A stretch of 40,301 nucleotides of DNA, taken from positions 1-40,301 of the forward strand of contig NZ_JAIEME010000053.1 of NCBI RefSeq assembly GCF_019752415.1, in the 5' to 3' direction. The notes below the pieces were generated by a model that was not told the DNA's origin, made no database searches, and saw only the letters and a list, made by a program, of their open reading frames with translations. This stretch comes from Nitrosomonas sp. (lineage in GTDB: Bacteria; Pseudomonadota; Gammaproteobacteria; Burkholderiales; Nitrosomonadaceae). The position numbers and the translations under genes were made by a program. This document shows, one piece after another, positions 28,842 through 37,582 of this stretch; positions within the stretch are counted from its first letter, which is position 1; every line of letters starts with the position of its first letter.

Positions 28842-31168
28842 AACTTGATTCCTTGAGTTTGTAATCCGATTGGAAGATTCTGGTTTTCTGGCCTATATTT
28901 TTCCTGACTGAAACCAAAAGTTTCAATTCCGATACGTATAAGATCAGGTTCAATACCTAATGCCCAAGCAGTTCCGATAGCTGCCAATACATTTTCTATT
29001 TCATGCGTGCTATGCGCGCCAGTTGCTGCGGGTATTTCCATCAATCTGACCAGCGGTAATTCATTAGCACCGGTAACAAGCATGACTGTGTTATTGCGTA
29101 CTATCACAGCGCGTTTACCTTGCTTATGGCCCGTTCCGGTGACGCGATGTTGAGTAATTACTGGCAAGTCCGGGTTAATGCTGAAGAAAATTACCTCACC
29201 ATGACACAGTTCGGATATCTCAACCAACATTTCATCCTTAGCATTGAGCACTGCAACACCGATGGGTAGCTTTACACCTTCTTCCACATCATCGATAGCC
29301 GCGGCTGTTGGCGTTACTACATCAACTTGTGTGCGTAGTACAGTAAAAACTTGTTTCAGCGTTTCGATTCCATGGCGGCCAAAATGACTGGCTGGATCAA
29401 CATTGGTGATGACGCCAACCTGACAGCTATCGTATACCAGCCCCTCATTGAGTATGGATTCAAAGCCATTCTCAAACACGGCAGCTTCGACAGTCGGGTT
29501 CATCAGTGTACGGTTAGCTGCTGCCCAATTGGCACTGTTGTTTTTATCAATTTGCCTGTAATCCTGATAAAGGCCATTGCTGCATGCCAGACCAGTTTGT
29601 TTACCTGAAAGAATAAGCAATCTGGCAATAAGATAAGCAACTGTTGTCTTACCATAACTACCCGTAATTCCCACGATAGGAATTCGACCGTTATCTTGAT
29701 CGGGAAACAAATGATCAACTATTGCTTTCCCAACAGGGCGAGGTGTACCTACTGCCGGTTTAATATGCATCAACAGGCTTGGCCCGGCATTTACCTCAAC
29801 AATTGCACCGTTTTGATCGCTCAATGGGCGCGAAATATCGCTAGTCACTAGATCAATGCCGGCAATATCCAGACCGATGATACGCGCAGCGAGTGATGCG
29901 ATGGATGCAGTACTTGGGTGAACTTGATCTGTTACATCAAATGCGTGATTACCATTCCGCTGAATCAGAACTTTGATGCCACTTGGTACAATTGAACCAC
30001 TGTGATAGCCTTGGTGAGCAATCTCCATTTGTGCTGCATTATCCAGACGGATTAGATTAAGCGGATGATCTTCCGTTGATCCACGGCGAGAATCGGAATT
30101 GATTTGAGATTCGATTAGTTCAGCTATAGTTGAAGCGCCATCTCCGATTACTGAGACCGAGTCGCCTTGCGTAGCAGCTATGAGTCGTCCGCCAACGATT
30201 AACAATCGATGTTCAATCCCAGCAATATAGCGCTCAACTAATACTTCCGTGCCCTCTTTCAAGGCCATGTGATAAGCCGATTCAATTTCTTCGCGGCGGC
30301 TTAATTCAATAAAAACGCCGCGCCCATGGTTTCCATCGCAAGGTTTTACGACTACCGGCATGCCAATTTCATTCGCCGCTTCCCAGGCAGCTTCAGCACT
30401 TCCAACAATGCGTCCTTCTGGGACAGGGACGCCACAAGATTGTAATAATGCTTTTGTCAAATCCTTGTCACGAGAAATGCTTTCAGCAATAGCTGGTGTG
30501 CGATCTGTCTCAGCGGTCCAGATGTGACGGGAACGAGCGCCATATCCCAGTTGCACAAGATTTCCTTTAGTAAGGAGCCGGGTAGCTGGAATATTACGTG
30601 CGACAGCTGCATCTACAATACAAGCTGTAGAAGGCCCAAGCCAGAGTGAATCAACCAAGCCCCGAAGCTGTCTGATAGCCCCTTCGACATCATACGATGG
30701 GTTGTGAGATTGCTGGAAGTTCATAGCGGCCAGTACCAATTCACGCGCAGAGTACAGAGCAGTTTTTGTAATTTCTGCATGCCAGGCACTTAATGCAACT
30801 TTATATACACCGCGTACCGAGGTTTCTCGAGCTCTGCCAAAACCGCCACGCATTCCAGCTAGATTTTGCAGTTCCAGAGTTACATGTTCAAGAATATGAC
30901 ATGGCCACGTACCTTCTTTTACTCGGCGTAAGAAGCCGCCACGTTCTTCATAACTGCAACGATGGTCGATCAGTGACGGAAGCCATTCTGACAACCGTTC
31001 ATAAAAGCCTGGAATCGTATCAGAAGGAAAATCTTCAAGTTCGCCGATATCAACCGTTGCTTCGAGGGTAGGGTAATAAGTCCAAATATTTGGGCCATTC
31101 AAATGCTTGATTTCAAGAAATTTGATATCTTTAGCACTATTGCAATTTAGATTCGAGCAGTCAGACAT
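28838..31168 (-). CDS. cphA': Second cyanophycin synthetase CphA' (shorter paralogue)
   Basis: This 776-residue protein has the same domain order as CphA: N-terminal domain (IKHLNGPNIWTYYPTLEA), ATP-grasp domain (PVVVKPCDGNHGRGV, VEVNAGPSLLMHIK) and Mur-ligase-like domain. It is about 80 residues shorter because the C-terminal lobe is cut back. Its Mur P-loop reads GSYGKTTV near residue 500 instead of GTNGKTTT, and the motif after it reads ENGFESILNEGLVYD where CphA has an ARGG pattern. Tandem cphA'-cphA pairs are known in non-cyanobacterial genomes; the second protein is thought to assist or extend polymer synthesis. Whether this copy is active in both ligations is unclear. It is the first gene of the operon. 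Confidence 0.92.
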   Translation of the reverse strand: MSDCSNLNCNSAKDIKFLEIKHLNGPNIWTYYPTLEATVDIGELEDFPSDTIPGFYERLSEWLPSLIDHRCSYEERGGFLRRVKEGTWPCHILEHVTLELQNLAGMRGGFGRARETSVRGVYKVALSAWHAEITKTALYSARELVLAAMNFQQSHNPSYDVEGAIRQLRGLVDSLWLGPSTACIVDAAVARNIPATRLLTKGNLVQLGYGARSRHIWTAETDRTPAIAESISRDKDLTKALLQSCGVPVPEGRIVGSAEAAWEAANEIGMPVVVKPCDGNHGRGVFIELSRREEIESAYHMALKEGTEVLVERYIAGIEHRLLIVGGRLIAATQGDSVSVIGDGASTIAELIESQINSDSRRGSTEDHPLNLIRLDNAAQMEIAHQGYHSGSIVPSGIKVLIQRNGNHAFDVTDQVHPSTASIASLAARIIGLDIAGIDLVTSDISRPLSDQNGAIVEVNAGPSLLMHIKPAVGTPRPVGKAIVDHLFPDQDNGRIPIVGITGSYGKTTVAYLIARLLILSGKQTGLACSNGLYQDYRQIDKNNSANWAAANRTLMNPTVEAAVFENGFESILNEGLVYDSCQVGVITNVDPASHFGRHGIETLKQVFTVLRTQVDVVTPTAAAIDDVEEGVKLPIGVAVLNAKDEMLVEISELCHGEVIFFSINPDLPVITQHRVTGTGHKQGKRAVIVRNNTVMLVTGANELPLVRLMEIPAATGAHSTHEIENVLAAIGTAWALGIEPDLIRIGIETFGFSQEKYRPENQNLPIGLQTQGIKL

Positions 31169-31563
31169 AGAATTTGAATCAGAAAGAAGAGATGTTATTA
31201 ACGCTGCTCAAATTAATAGGTTTACAAGAACCCAAACAATTTTCAAATACCTTGTTCAATTTGTTTTGATAACCCTGATTCGTTAACGCCTCGTTTTTTG
31301 TTACTGGAGTTGGGTAGGAGTGCTGATGAACTGCCTTGGGTTTTTATAATCGGAATTCAAATGCTGCTGCAAATTTAACCAACCGGAACTCGGTTGGTTC
31401 GGTAGTGATTAAATTAATGCTATAAATGTGTGCAACAATTGTTTGGTTAAACAATTTTTTTTATTGACAAACATTTGTTTGAATCCAAAATAGACATCTA
31501 CATGGTTTAGGGTTTTTATTATTTATCGGTTTTAACAATTTTCATTACATATAAAGGTGTTAT
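31169..31563. promoter_or_regulatory. 395-base divergent control region between cphA' and the CNNM gene
   Basis: No gene is seen. It holds a perfect 9-bp hairpin (31377-31385 with 31391-31399). It also holds an AT-rich 8-bp hairpin (31437-31444 with 31449-31456) followed on the plus strand by a run of T. A promoter-like TTGACA follows. It must contain the promoters for both divergent transcripts; I could not assign the cphA' promoter. Confidence 0.5.
31464..31491 (+). promoter_or_regulatory. Candidate sigma-70 promoter with overlapping palindrome upstream of the CNNM gene
   Basis: A consensus -35 TTGACA (31464-31469) is followed after 16 bases by CAAAAT (31486-31491, 4/6 match). The spacer is filled by the perfect palindrome CAAACA-TT-TGTTTG (31468-31481), which overlaps the end of the -35. 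The layout resembles an operator where a dimeric regulator could block RNA polymerase. Start of transcription would leave a leader of about 65 bases. Confidence 0.4.
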
Positions 31564-32856
31564 TTGGAAGACGTGCCGCTGCACATCATGCTGACTGCAT
31601 TGGTTTTTTTATTGATCCTGTCTGGTTTTTTTTCCTTGTCTGAAACCAGCATGATGGCGATCAATCGTTATCGTTTACGGCACCTCGCCAAGCAAGGGCA
31701 TCGTGGTGCCCGGTTGACGGTAAAATTGCTTGAGAATACGGATCGATTACTGGGTGTTATTTTACTGGGAAATAATTTACTTAACACGGCTTCTGCAACA
31801 TTGGTGGCTGTCATTATTGCTACTTTCTTTGCCCATGATGACTTTGCATTACTCATTGGAACGATTGCCGTTACTTTTGCTATTCTGATATTTAGTGAAA
31901 TTACGCCAAAAGTCATCGCAGCGGCGTATCCGGAGCGGATTGCTCTTGCGGCTAGTTATGTGTTAACGCCATTGCTGGCTATTTGCTATCCAATTGTATG
32001 GTTCGTTAATTTATTTGTCAGCGGATTGCTGATTTTGTTCCGATTGAAGCCCAAGAAGGGCGAGCTTGAACAGAAAATAAGTACGGAAGAACTTAAAACA
32101 CTGGTGTTAGAAGGCGGGCATTTCATACAACATAAGCACCAAAGCATGCTGCTGAACTTGTTTGATCTTGAAACCATTACAGTTGACGATGTGATCGTGC
32201 CACGTAGTCAAATCGAAGCGATTGATTTGAATGCGGATGATGATGTTATCCATACGCAATTGTTGACTTGTCATCATACCCGTTTGCCGATATACCGCGA
32301 ACGCATGGATAACATTGTCGGTATTGTTCATGTGCGCAAAGTACTGAACCAAATGCAGGGAGGAAAAATAACGGCCGCCACTCTCGAGAAAGTCATGCGT
32401 GCTCCTTATTTTATTCCTTCTGGAACATCATTATTTTCACAATTACAATTATTCCAGGAGAACCAGAAACGAGTCGGTTTAGTAGTCGATGAATACGGTG
32501 AGTGGATGGGATTGGTTACACTGGAAGATATTATAGAGGAGATTATTGGAGAATTTACGACACAAGCACCGACCCAAACCAGCACTTTTCTGAAGCAGGA
32601 AGATGGCGGTATTATAGTAGAGGGAAGTACCTTGTTGCGTGAATTAAATCGCAAACTTAGTTTTCAGTTTCCACTGGATGGTCCAAAAACTTTGAATGGC
32701 TTGATATTGGAATATTTTGAAGATATTCCCGAAGCAGGGACCGGACTAAATATTGCCGGTTATCCGATGGAAATCATTCAAACAAAAAACCGGGTTGTGA
32801 AAACTGTTAAAATTTTTCCTGTTTCAACAGAAACAGAAGCGAAGAATCTCGAATAG
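31564..32856 (+). CDS. CNNM/HlyC-CorC family membrane protein with CBS domains
   Basis: The 430-residue protein starts with a DUF21/CNNM transmembrane domain (about 1-180, four hydrophobic segments; SGFFSLSETSMMAINRYR is the family hallmark). A CBS pair follows (about 205-335), containing IVPRSQIEAID and VDEYGEWMGLVTLEDIIEEI. The C-terminal CorC_HlyC domain (about 345-425) contains TLNGLILEYFEDIP. Family members are linked to magnesium or cobalt export and membrane ion balance; the ion here is not known. The start is a TTG with AAGGTG just upstream; a GTG nine bases later is possible. It is divergent from the cyanophycin operon. Confidence 0.92.
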   Translation: MEDVPLHIMLTALVFLLILSGFFSLSETSMMAINRYRLRHLAKQGHRGARLTVKLLENTDRLLGVILLGNNLLNTASATLVAVIIATFFAHDDFALLIGTIAVTFAILIFSEITPKVIAAAYPERIALAASYVLTPLLAICYPIVWFVNLFVSGLLILFRLKPKKGELEQKISTEELKTLVLEGGHFIQHKHQSMLLNLFDLETITVDDVIVPRSQIEAIDLNADDDVIHTQLLTCHHTRLPIYRERMDNIVGIVHVRKVLNQMQGGKITAATLEKVMRAPYFIPSGTSLFSQLQLFQENQKRVGLVVDEYGEWMGLVTLEDIIEEIIGEFTTQAPTQTSTFLKQEDGGIIVEGSTLLRELNRKLSFQFPLDGPKTLNGLILEYFEDIPEAGTGLNIAGYPMEIIQTKNRVVKTVKIFPVSTETEAKNLE

Positions 32857-32952
32857 TTTTAAGATTTTTTAGAGACGAGCTGTGGGCACTGTTAAGTTTG
32901 CAAAATGATTGCATTAAGGATTATCCAAGTTGGACTAGAGTTATAAAAGCAG

Positions 32953-32981
32953 TTATCCTGTCGGCCGGTAAATGGTATAAC
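32953..32981 (+). promoter_or_regulatory. Candidate promoter for tRNA-Arg
   Basis: TTATCC (32953-32958) and TATAAC (32976-32981) are spaced by 17 bases and place the start about nine bases before the mature tRNA 5' end. The -10 is close to consensus; the -35 is weak. Confidence 0.45.
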
Positions 32982-32996
32982 AGTTTGTTCACCAAA

Positions 32997-33073
32997 GCGC
33001 CCATAGCTCAGCTGGATAGAGTACCGCCCTCCGAAGGCGGGGGTCGCACGTTCGAATCGTGTTGGGCGCGCCA
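32997..33073 (+). tRNA. tRNA-Arg, anticodon CCG
   Basis: The 77-base sequence folds into a full cloverleaf. The acceptor stem is GCGCCCA/TGGGCGC (7 bp), the D-stem GCTC/GAGT, and the anticodon stem CCGCC/GGCGG. The loop CTCCGAA carries CCG at 33031-33033. The T-arm is GCACG-TTCGAAT-CGTGT with one G-T pair. The discriminator is G and the CCA end is encoded. It reads CGG arginine codons. No integrase or duplicated tRNA end is visible in this window, so there is no sign that it serves as an attachment site here. Confidence 0.96.
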
Positions 33074-33253
33074 ATCATCATCGTTTTCTCAATGCATCGC
33101 CTGGATCCTCGCAACGTTACTTTCATTACTTGAAGCACTACAAGGTATACTTACAAAAATACGAAATTTGTAGCTTGCATGTCACATTGCTATCAATTCG
33201 TTGATGCATATCCTATCATTCGTGTCATACCTGAACTTATAGAACATATTGGG

Positions 33254-33853
33254 ATGTTTACCGGAATCATACAAGCAGTGGGTGAAATAAAGCAGATTCG
33301 TTCTATCCAGGGATATAGCGATAACGGGTTGTCTCTAGAGATTACCGCTGAGGAAATGGATCTGAGCGATGTCATGACAGGTGACAGTATTGCTGTAAAT
33401 GGTGTTTGCCTAACGGTCAGAACGTTAACCGGCAATCTGTTCACGGTAGATGTTTCGCAGGAAACGCTCAGCTGCACACAGGGTCTGGATCAGGTAGGCA
33501 TACACGTTAATTTGGAGAAGGCCATGCGTTTGTCTGACCGATTGGGTGGACATTTGGTCAGTGGTCATGTGGATGCGACTGGAACAGTGGTTAGATTTGA
33601 GCCTATTGGGGAGAGTTTTAAATTGATCATTCAAGCGCCGCAATCAATATTTCGATATCTTGCCCATAAAGGATCTATTACCGTCAATGGGGTGAGCCTG
33701 ACAGTGAATCAGATTGAGGATAATGAATTTTCTGTTAACCTTATTCCACATACCTTGGCAATGACGAATTTAAAAGAACTTTCCCCCGGAATGGCAGTAA
33801 ACCTGGAAACAGATATGCTGGCGCGATATGTGGCAAGACTACTCAATATTTAA
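33254..33853 (+). CDS. ribE: Riboflavin synthase alpha subunit
   Basis: The 199-residue enzyme joins two 6,7-dimethyl-8-ribityllumazine molecules to give riboflavin. It consists of two lumazine-binding repeats. The first starts MFTGIIQAVG and contains SIAVNGVCLTV. The second (from about residue 98) contains GGHLVSGHVDATG and SITVNGVSLTV. The family always begins MFTGII, so the ATG at 33254 is the start even though the frame is open 25 codons upstream. I saw no FMN riboswitch in the gap after the tRNA. It leads ribE-ribBA-ribH. Confidence 0.96.
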   Translation: MFTGIIQAVGEIKQIRSIQGYSDNGLSLEITAEEMDLSDVMTGDSIAVNGVCLTVRTLTGNLFTVDVSQETLSCTQGLDQVGIHVNLEKAMRLSDRLGGHLVSGHVDATGTVVRFEPIGESFKLIIQAPQSIFRYLAHKGSITVNGVSLTVNQIEDNEFSVNLIPHTLAMTNLKELSPGMAVNLETDMLARYVARLLNI

Positions 33854-33875
33854 GGTTAATCAGGGTTAAACAGAC

Positions 33876-34976
33876 ATGAGAATCAGTGCTATCCAAGACA
33901 TTATTGACGATCTTAGATTGGGTAAAATGGTCATTCTTATTGACGAAGAGGATCGCGAGAATGAAGGGGATCTGGTTCTGGCTGCCGATTTTGTGACGCC
34001 GGAGGCTATCAATTTTATGGCTACCCACGGCCGTGGATTGATTTGTTTAACGCTGACTGAGGAAAGGTGCCACCAATTAGATTTGCCTTTGATGGTGTCA
34101 GCCAACCGTGCTCCCTTGGGTACCAATTTTACGCTTTCCATAGAAGCAGCCAGCGGTGTAACCACAGGTATTTCTGCCGCTGACCGAGCACGTACCATTC
34201 AAGTCGCCGTTCAAGCGGATGCCAAACCACAAGATATTGTGCAACCAGGGCATATTTTTCCGCTAATGGCCCAGAAAGGCGGTGTCCTGGTTCGCGCGGG
34301 GCATACTGAAGCCGGTTGTGATTTAGCCAGAATGGCCGGTTTGACAGCAGCCTCGGTGATTTGTGAGATATTGAAAGAAGACGGTAGCATGGCGAGATTA
34401 CCCGATCTCATAGAATTTGCACATCAACATCAACTCAAAATTGGCGCGATAGCCGATTTGATTCAATATCGCAGCCAGACTGAAAGCTTGGTAACGCGTG
34501 TTGCTGAGCGCGCAATTCAAACGCTGCATGGAGAATTTCTGCTGACAGCGTATCGTGATGAAATAGCCGATACAACACACTTGGCTTTGGTAAAAGGTAA
34601 CATAAACCCAACAACGGAAACCTTGGTGCGCGTGCATGAACCGCTGTCGGTCATAGATCTGCTAGATATTGATGACAATACACATTCCTGGAGCATTCAT
34701 GATGCCATGAAATTAATTGCTGAAGCGGGGCAAGGTGTTATCGTTCTACTGCATCGTAAAGAAAATCCAACTAAATTGATCGAGCGCGTTCAATTGAAGG
34801 AATCGTGCTACCCCGGCTCAATCAAGACGGACCTTCGTGATCACGGTATTGGCGCGCAAATACTGAAAGATCTAAACGTAGGAAAAATGCGATTGATGTC
34901 AGCACCAAGAAAAATGCCCAGTGTGACAGGATTCGGTTTGGAAGTAACCAGTTACGTGGATACGCCCAAGCTATAA
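33876..34976 (+). CDS. ribBA: 3,4-dihydroxy-2-butanone-4-phosphate synthase with degenerate GTP cyclohydrolase II domain
   Basis: In this 366-residue protein the RibB domain (about 1-205) is intact. It has DEEDRENEGDLVLAAD, ATHGRGLICL and RAGHTEAGCDLARMAG, so it should make 3,4-dihydroxybutanone phosphate from ribulose-5-phosphate. The second domain (about 210-366) resembles RibA but has lost the zinc cysteines. Where active enzymes have HSECxTGD...RCDCG, this reads VHEPLSVIDLLDID with no Cys. GTP cyclohydrolase II activity is therefore unlikely, and a separate ribA should exist elsewhere. Hybrids of this kind are widespread in proteobacteria. It lies 22 bases after ribE. Confidence 0.93.
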   Translation: MRISAIQDIIDDLRLGKMVILIDEEDRENEGDLVLAADFVTPEAINFMATHGRGLICLTLTEERCHQLDLPLMVSANRAPLGTNFTLSIEAASGVTTGISAADRARTIQVAVQADAKPQDIVQPGHIFPLMAQKGGVLVRAGHTEAGCDLARMAGLTAASVICEILKEDGSMARLPDLIEFAHQHQLKIGAIADLIQYRSQTESLVTRVAERAIQTLHGEFLLTAYRDEIADTTHLALVKGNINPTTETLVRVHEPLSVIDLLDIDDNTHSWSIHDAMKLIAEAGQGVIVLLHRKENPTKLIERVQLKESCYPGSIKTDLRDHGIGAQILKDLNVGKMRLMSAPRKMPSVTGFGLEVTSYVDTPKL

Positions 34977-34990
34977 AATTTAAATCTTAA

Positions 34991-35009
34991 GTGATCAAGA
35001 ATTGATCAC
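34991..35009 (+). other. Perfect 8-bp hairpin between ribBA and ribH
   Basis: GTGATCAA (34991-34998) and TTGATCAC (35002-35009) pair perfectly around the 3-base loop GAA. It lies in the 63-base gap ahead of ribH. It may slow transcription, stabilise the upstream mRNA end or, as a GATC-containing palindrome, bind a regulator. Confidence 0.4.
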
Positions 35010-35039
35010 GATTAATCAATAGACTTACAGGAGTCAGAT

Positions 35040-35522
35040 ATGCCGTACTATGACGATATTCTTGAATTTGAACCGAATCTGGATGGAACAGATCTACGTA
35101 TCGGCATTGTCATGAGCCGTTTTAACATAGATGTGGGTGAAGGTTTACTCAGTGCTTGTACGGCAGAGCTTAAGAAAAATGGTGTGCAAGATTCGAACAT
35201 ACTGCTCGTAACCGTGCCAGGTGCGTTAGAAATTCCGCTGGCATTAAAAAGAATGGCTTTGTCCGATCAGTTTGATGCGTTGATTGCGTTAGGTGCAGTA
35301 ATCCGGGGAGATACTTATCATTTTGAAGTCGTTTCTAACGAATCTGCACGCGGCCTAATCATGGTGCAGATTGAAACAGAAATTCCTGTCGCCAATGGGA
35401 TATTGACTACGGATAATGATGATCAAGCGATTGCCAGGATGAGCCAAAAAGGAATGGAATCCGCGCAGGTTGCTCTAGAAATGGCTAATTTGCATATAAA
35501 AATTGATGAAATCGATTTATGA
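35040..35522 (+). CDS. ribH: 6,7-dimethyl-8-ribityllumazine synthase
   Basis: The 160-residue enzyme condenses the RibB product with 5-amino-6-ribitylaminouracil. It shows IGIVMSRFN near residue 23, [14 protein letters not shown], and [16 protein letters not shown] with the catalytic His. Shine-Dalgarno AGGAG lies seven bases before the ATG. Its stop overlaps the nusB start (ATGA), the classic ribH-nusB coupling. Confidence 0.97.
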   Translation: MPYYDDILEFEPNLDGTDLRIGIVMSRFNIDVGEGLLSACTAELKKNGVQDSNILLVTVPGALEIPLALKRMALSDQFDALIALGAVIRGDTYHFEVVSNESARGLIMVQIETEIPVANGILTTDNDDQAIARMSQKGMESAQVALEMANLHIKIDEIDL

Positions 35523-36019
35523 GTAGCACGTTGACCGAAGCAAATTCCAACACAAGCCCGAAGACGGATAAACATAAAAGCCGCCGCCGGATTGCGCGCG
35601 AGTTTGTTTTGCAGGGTGTTTATCAGTGGCGGGTTGCTGGCGGTGCAGCGAATTTTATTGAGCAACAATTACGAGAATCCGAAGAATTCAAGCATGTTGA
35701 TGAGAAACACTTCACGAACTTGCTGCAAGGTGTGCTCAAGGATGTTGAGGGATTGGAAAAATGTATCCAGCCCTGTTTGGATCGTCCTTTAAATGAATTA
35801 AGTCCGGTGGAATTTGCGATTTTATTATTGAGCACTTTTGAATTAATGCATCATCTGGAGATTCCTTATCGCGCAATTATCAATGAAGCGATAGAGTTAG
35901 CCAGAACTTATGGTGGCAGTGATGGGTATAAATATGTGAATGGCGTGTTGGATAAATTGGCCATTCAATTGCGTGCTGTTGAGATTGCAGCACCCAGGGT
36001 AGCAAAAAATCAAGTTTAG
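35519..36019 (+). CDS. nusB: Transcription antitermination factor NusB
   Basis: The 166-residue protein has the NusB helices [16 protein letters not shown] near residue 22. It also has [15 protein letters not shown] and the end signature [32 protein letters not shown] split across residues about 120-152. With NusE it binds boxA RNA and supports rRNA antitermination. It overlaps ribH by four bases. Confidence 0.97.
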   Translation: MSSTLTEANSNTSPKTDKHKSRRRIAREFVLQGVYQWRVAGGAANFIEQQLRESEEFKHVDEKHFTNLLQGVLKDVEGLEKCIQPCLDRPLNELSPVEFAILLLSTFELMHHLEIPYRAIINEAIELARTYGGSDGYKYVNGVLDKLAIQLRAVEIAAPRVAKNQV

Positions 36020-36031
36020 TATTAATACAGC

Positions 36032-37003
36032 GTGTGTTCAGAGTTCGATATTATTCGCCGCTATTTCAAACGGACTGCAACTCAAGCAGTACTGGGAATT
36101 GGTGATGATGCTGCACTGATTAAAGCTACTGACAATAAAGAATTAGCTATCTCAACGGATACTCTGGTGTGTAGTAAACATTTCTTTGCGGACGCTAATC
36201 CTTACAAACTCGGATACAAATCCTTAGCAGTTAATCTCTCGGATATGGCTGCAATGGGAGCAAAGCCTCGGTGGGTATTACTGGCTTTAACGTTGCCGGA
36301 TAATTTGGTGCAACATAATAAAGCATGGTTAAGTGAATTTAGTGCGGGTTTTTTTGCACTGGCCGACTCGCATCAGGTGGAGTTAATCGGTGGAGATACA
36401 ACTTCCGGACCATTGAATATCGGTGTGCAAATCATAGGGGAAGTTGAAGTAGGCAAAGCATTGCGCCGTAGCGGTGCCAAATTGGATGATGATATTTGGA
36501 TATCCGGCCGATTAGGCGATGCTGCCTTGGCACTTAATCATGAATTACAGCAAATAACTCTCGAACCCAATGAGATTGCGGAATGTTTGCCTGCGTTACT
36601 GACACCGGCTGCAAGGGTTGAGCTAGGACAACGTTTGATCAGTTTGGCGCATAGCGCTATTGATATATCCGATGGGTTAATCGCCGATTTGGGACATATC
36701 CTGACCGCTTCTGAAAAAGCAGCCTACATTAATATGACTGATATTCCCTGTTCACCGGTATTAAAAAAATACTTGCAGCAATCTCTGGTAATGCGCTGTT
36801 TATTGGCCGGCGGAGATGATTATGAATTATGCTTTACAGCTCCGAAAATAAATCGCGAGAAAATTGAAAATCTTTCTGCTGAATTGGTTATTCCTCTTAC
36901 CCGCATTGGTGAGATTTTTTCAGGCGAGGGTTTGATTGTGAAAGATGCCAAGGGAAGTGTAATCACATTGGAGACCAAAGGATATGATCACTTCAGTGCC
37001 TAA
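36032..37003 (+). CDS. thiL: Thiamine-monophosphate kinase
   Basis: The 323-residue kinase makes thiamine diphosphate. It has EFDIIRRYF at the start, GIGDDAALI near residue 23, the SLAVNLSDMAAMGA segment, IDISDGLIADLGH and GGDDYELCFTAP. The start is a GTG at 36032, 12 bases after nusB, matching the family's N-terminus; there is no clear ribosome-binding site. It overlaps pgpA by 20 bases. Confidence 0.95.
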   Translation: MCSEFDIIRRYFKRTATQAVLGIGDDAALIKATDNKELAISTDTLVCSKHFFADANPYKLGYKSLAVNLSDMAAMGAKPRWVLLALTLPDNLVQHNKAWLSEFSAGFFALADSHQVELIGGDTTSGPLNIGVQIIGEVEVGKALRRSGAKLDDDIWISGRLGDAALALNHELQQITLEPNEIAECLPALLTPAARVELGQRLISLAHSAIDISDGLIADLGHILTASEKAAYINMTDIPCSPVLKKYLQQSLVMRCLLAGGDDYELCFTAPKINREKIENLSAELVIPLTRIGEIFSGEGLIVKDAKGSVITLETKGYDHFSA

Positions 37004-37532
37004 AGCTTATGACTTGTCGAGTGACCAGTCTACCCAATTTCAACCGGATTTTGCTTTAATATACAGTCATCCCGCCTATTTCATCGCTTTTTCAGGCGGT
37101 GTCGGATTAAGCCCCATCGCTCCGGGCACGATGGGAACACTAGTTGCATTTCCATTATTTTGGCTACTTAATTACTATCTCAGCCCAATTTATCTTTTAT
37201 TATTGATAGACATCATGTTTATTGTAGGCATCTGGGCATGCGGTCTTAGCGGCAAGGCTTTAGGTGATCCGGATCATGGCGGCATGGTGTGGGATGAAAC
37301 CGTAGCATTTCTTTTGGTTCTGTTTTTTACGCCAGCTGGTTGGGCATGGCAGTTAGCCGCATTTATTCTATTTCGCCTGTTTGATATTGTTAAACCTCAG
37401 CCTATCCGATACTACGATCGCAATCTGGAAGGCGGTTTTGGCGTTATGTTTGATGATATGGTGGCTGCATTCTTTACATTACTGTGTCTCGCTGGCTGGA
37501 AAGCTTGGGTGTTATCTGAAGGCTATTTCTAG
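36984..37532 (+). CDS. pgpA: Phosphatidylglycerophosphatase A
   Basis: The 182-residue membrane enzyme removes the phosphate from phosphatidylglycerophosphate to give phosphatidylglycerol. Visible are SGGVGLSPIAPGTMGT near residue 38, the acidic DPDHGGMVWDETVAF site, the FRLFDIVKPQPI segment and GFGVMFDDMVAA. Three or four hydrophobic segments cross the inner membrane. It starts within the end of thiL, a common pairing, and closes the ribE-to-pgpA gene run. Confidence 0.95.
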   Translation: MITSVPKAYDLSSDQSTQFQPDFALIYSHPAYFIAFSGGVGLSPIAPGTMGTLVAFPLFWLLNYYLSPIYLLLLIDIMFIVGIWACGLSGKALGDPDHGGMVWDETVAFLLVLFFTPAGWAWQLAAFILFRLFDIVKPQPIRYYDRNLEGGFGVMFDDMVAAFFTLLCLAGWKAWVLSEGYF

Positions 37533-37582
37533 TAAAAATTTCTTCAAGAATTTGAATCGAGCCAGGTACTCGAATACATTCG

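Noticed and set aside
32997..33073. tRNA-Arg as an island attachment site
   Set aside because: No integrase and no second copy of the tRNA 3' end was noticed downstream; the following genes are core riboflavin genes.
32898..33173. A 91-codon frame over the tRNA
   Set aside because: It covers the tRNA-Arg gene and its promoter; the cloverleaf is complete, so the frame is spurious.
33074..33253. Possible FMN riboswitch upstream of ribE
   Set aside because: The conserved FMN aptamer blocks were not found in the gap between the tRNA and ribE, and no strong hairpin with a T-run precedes ribE.
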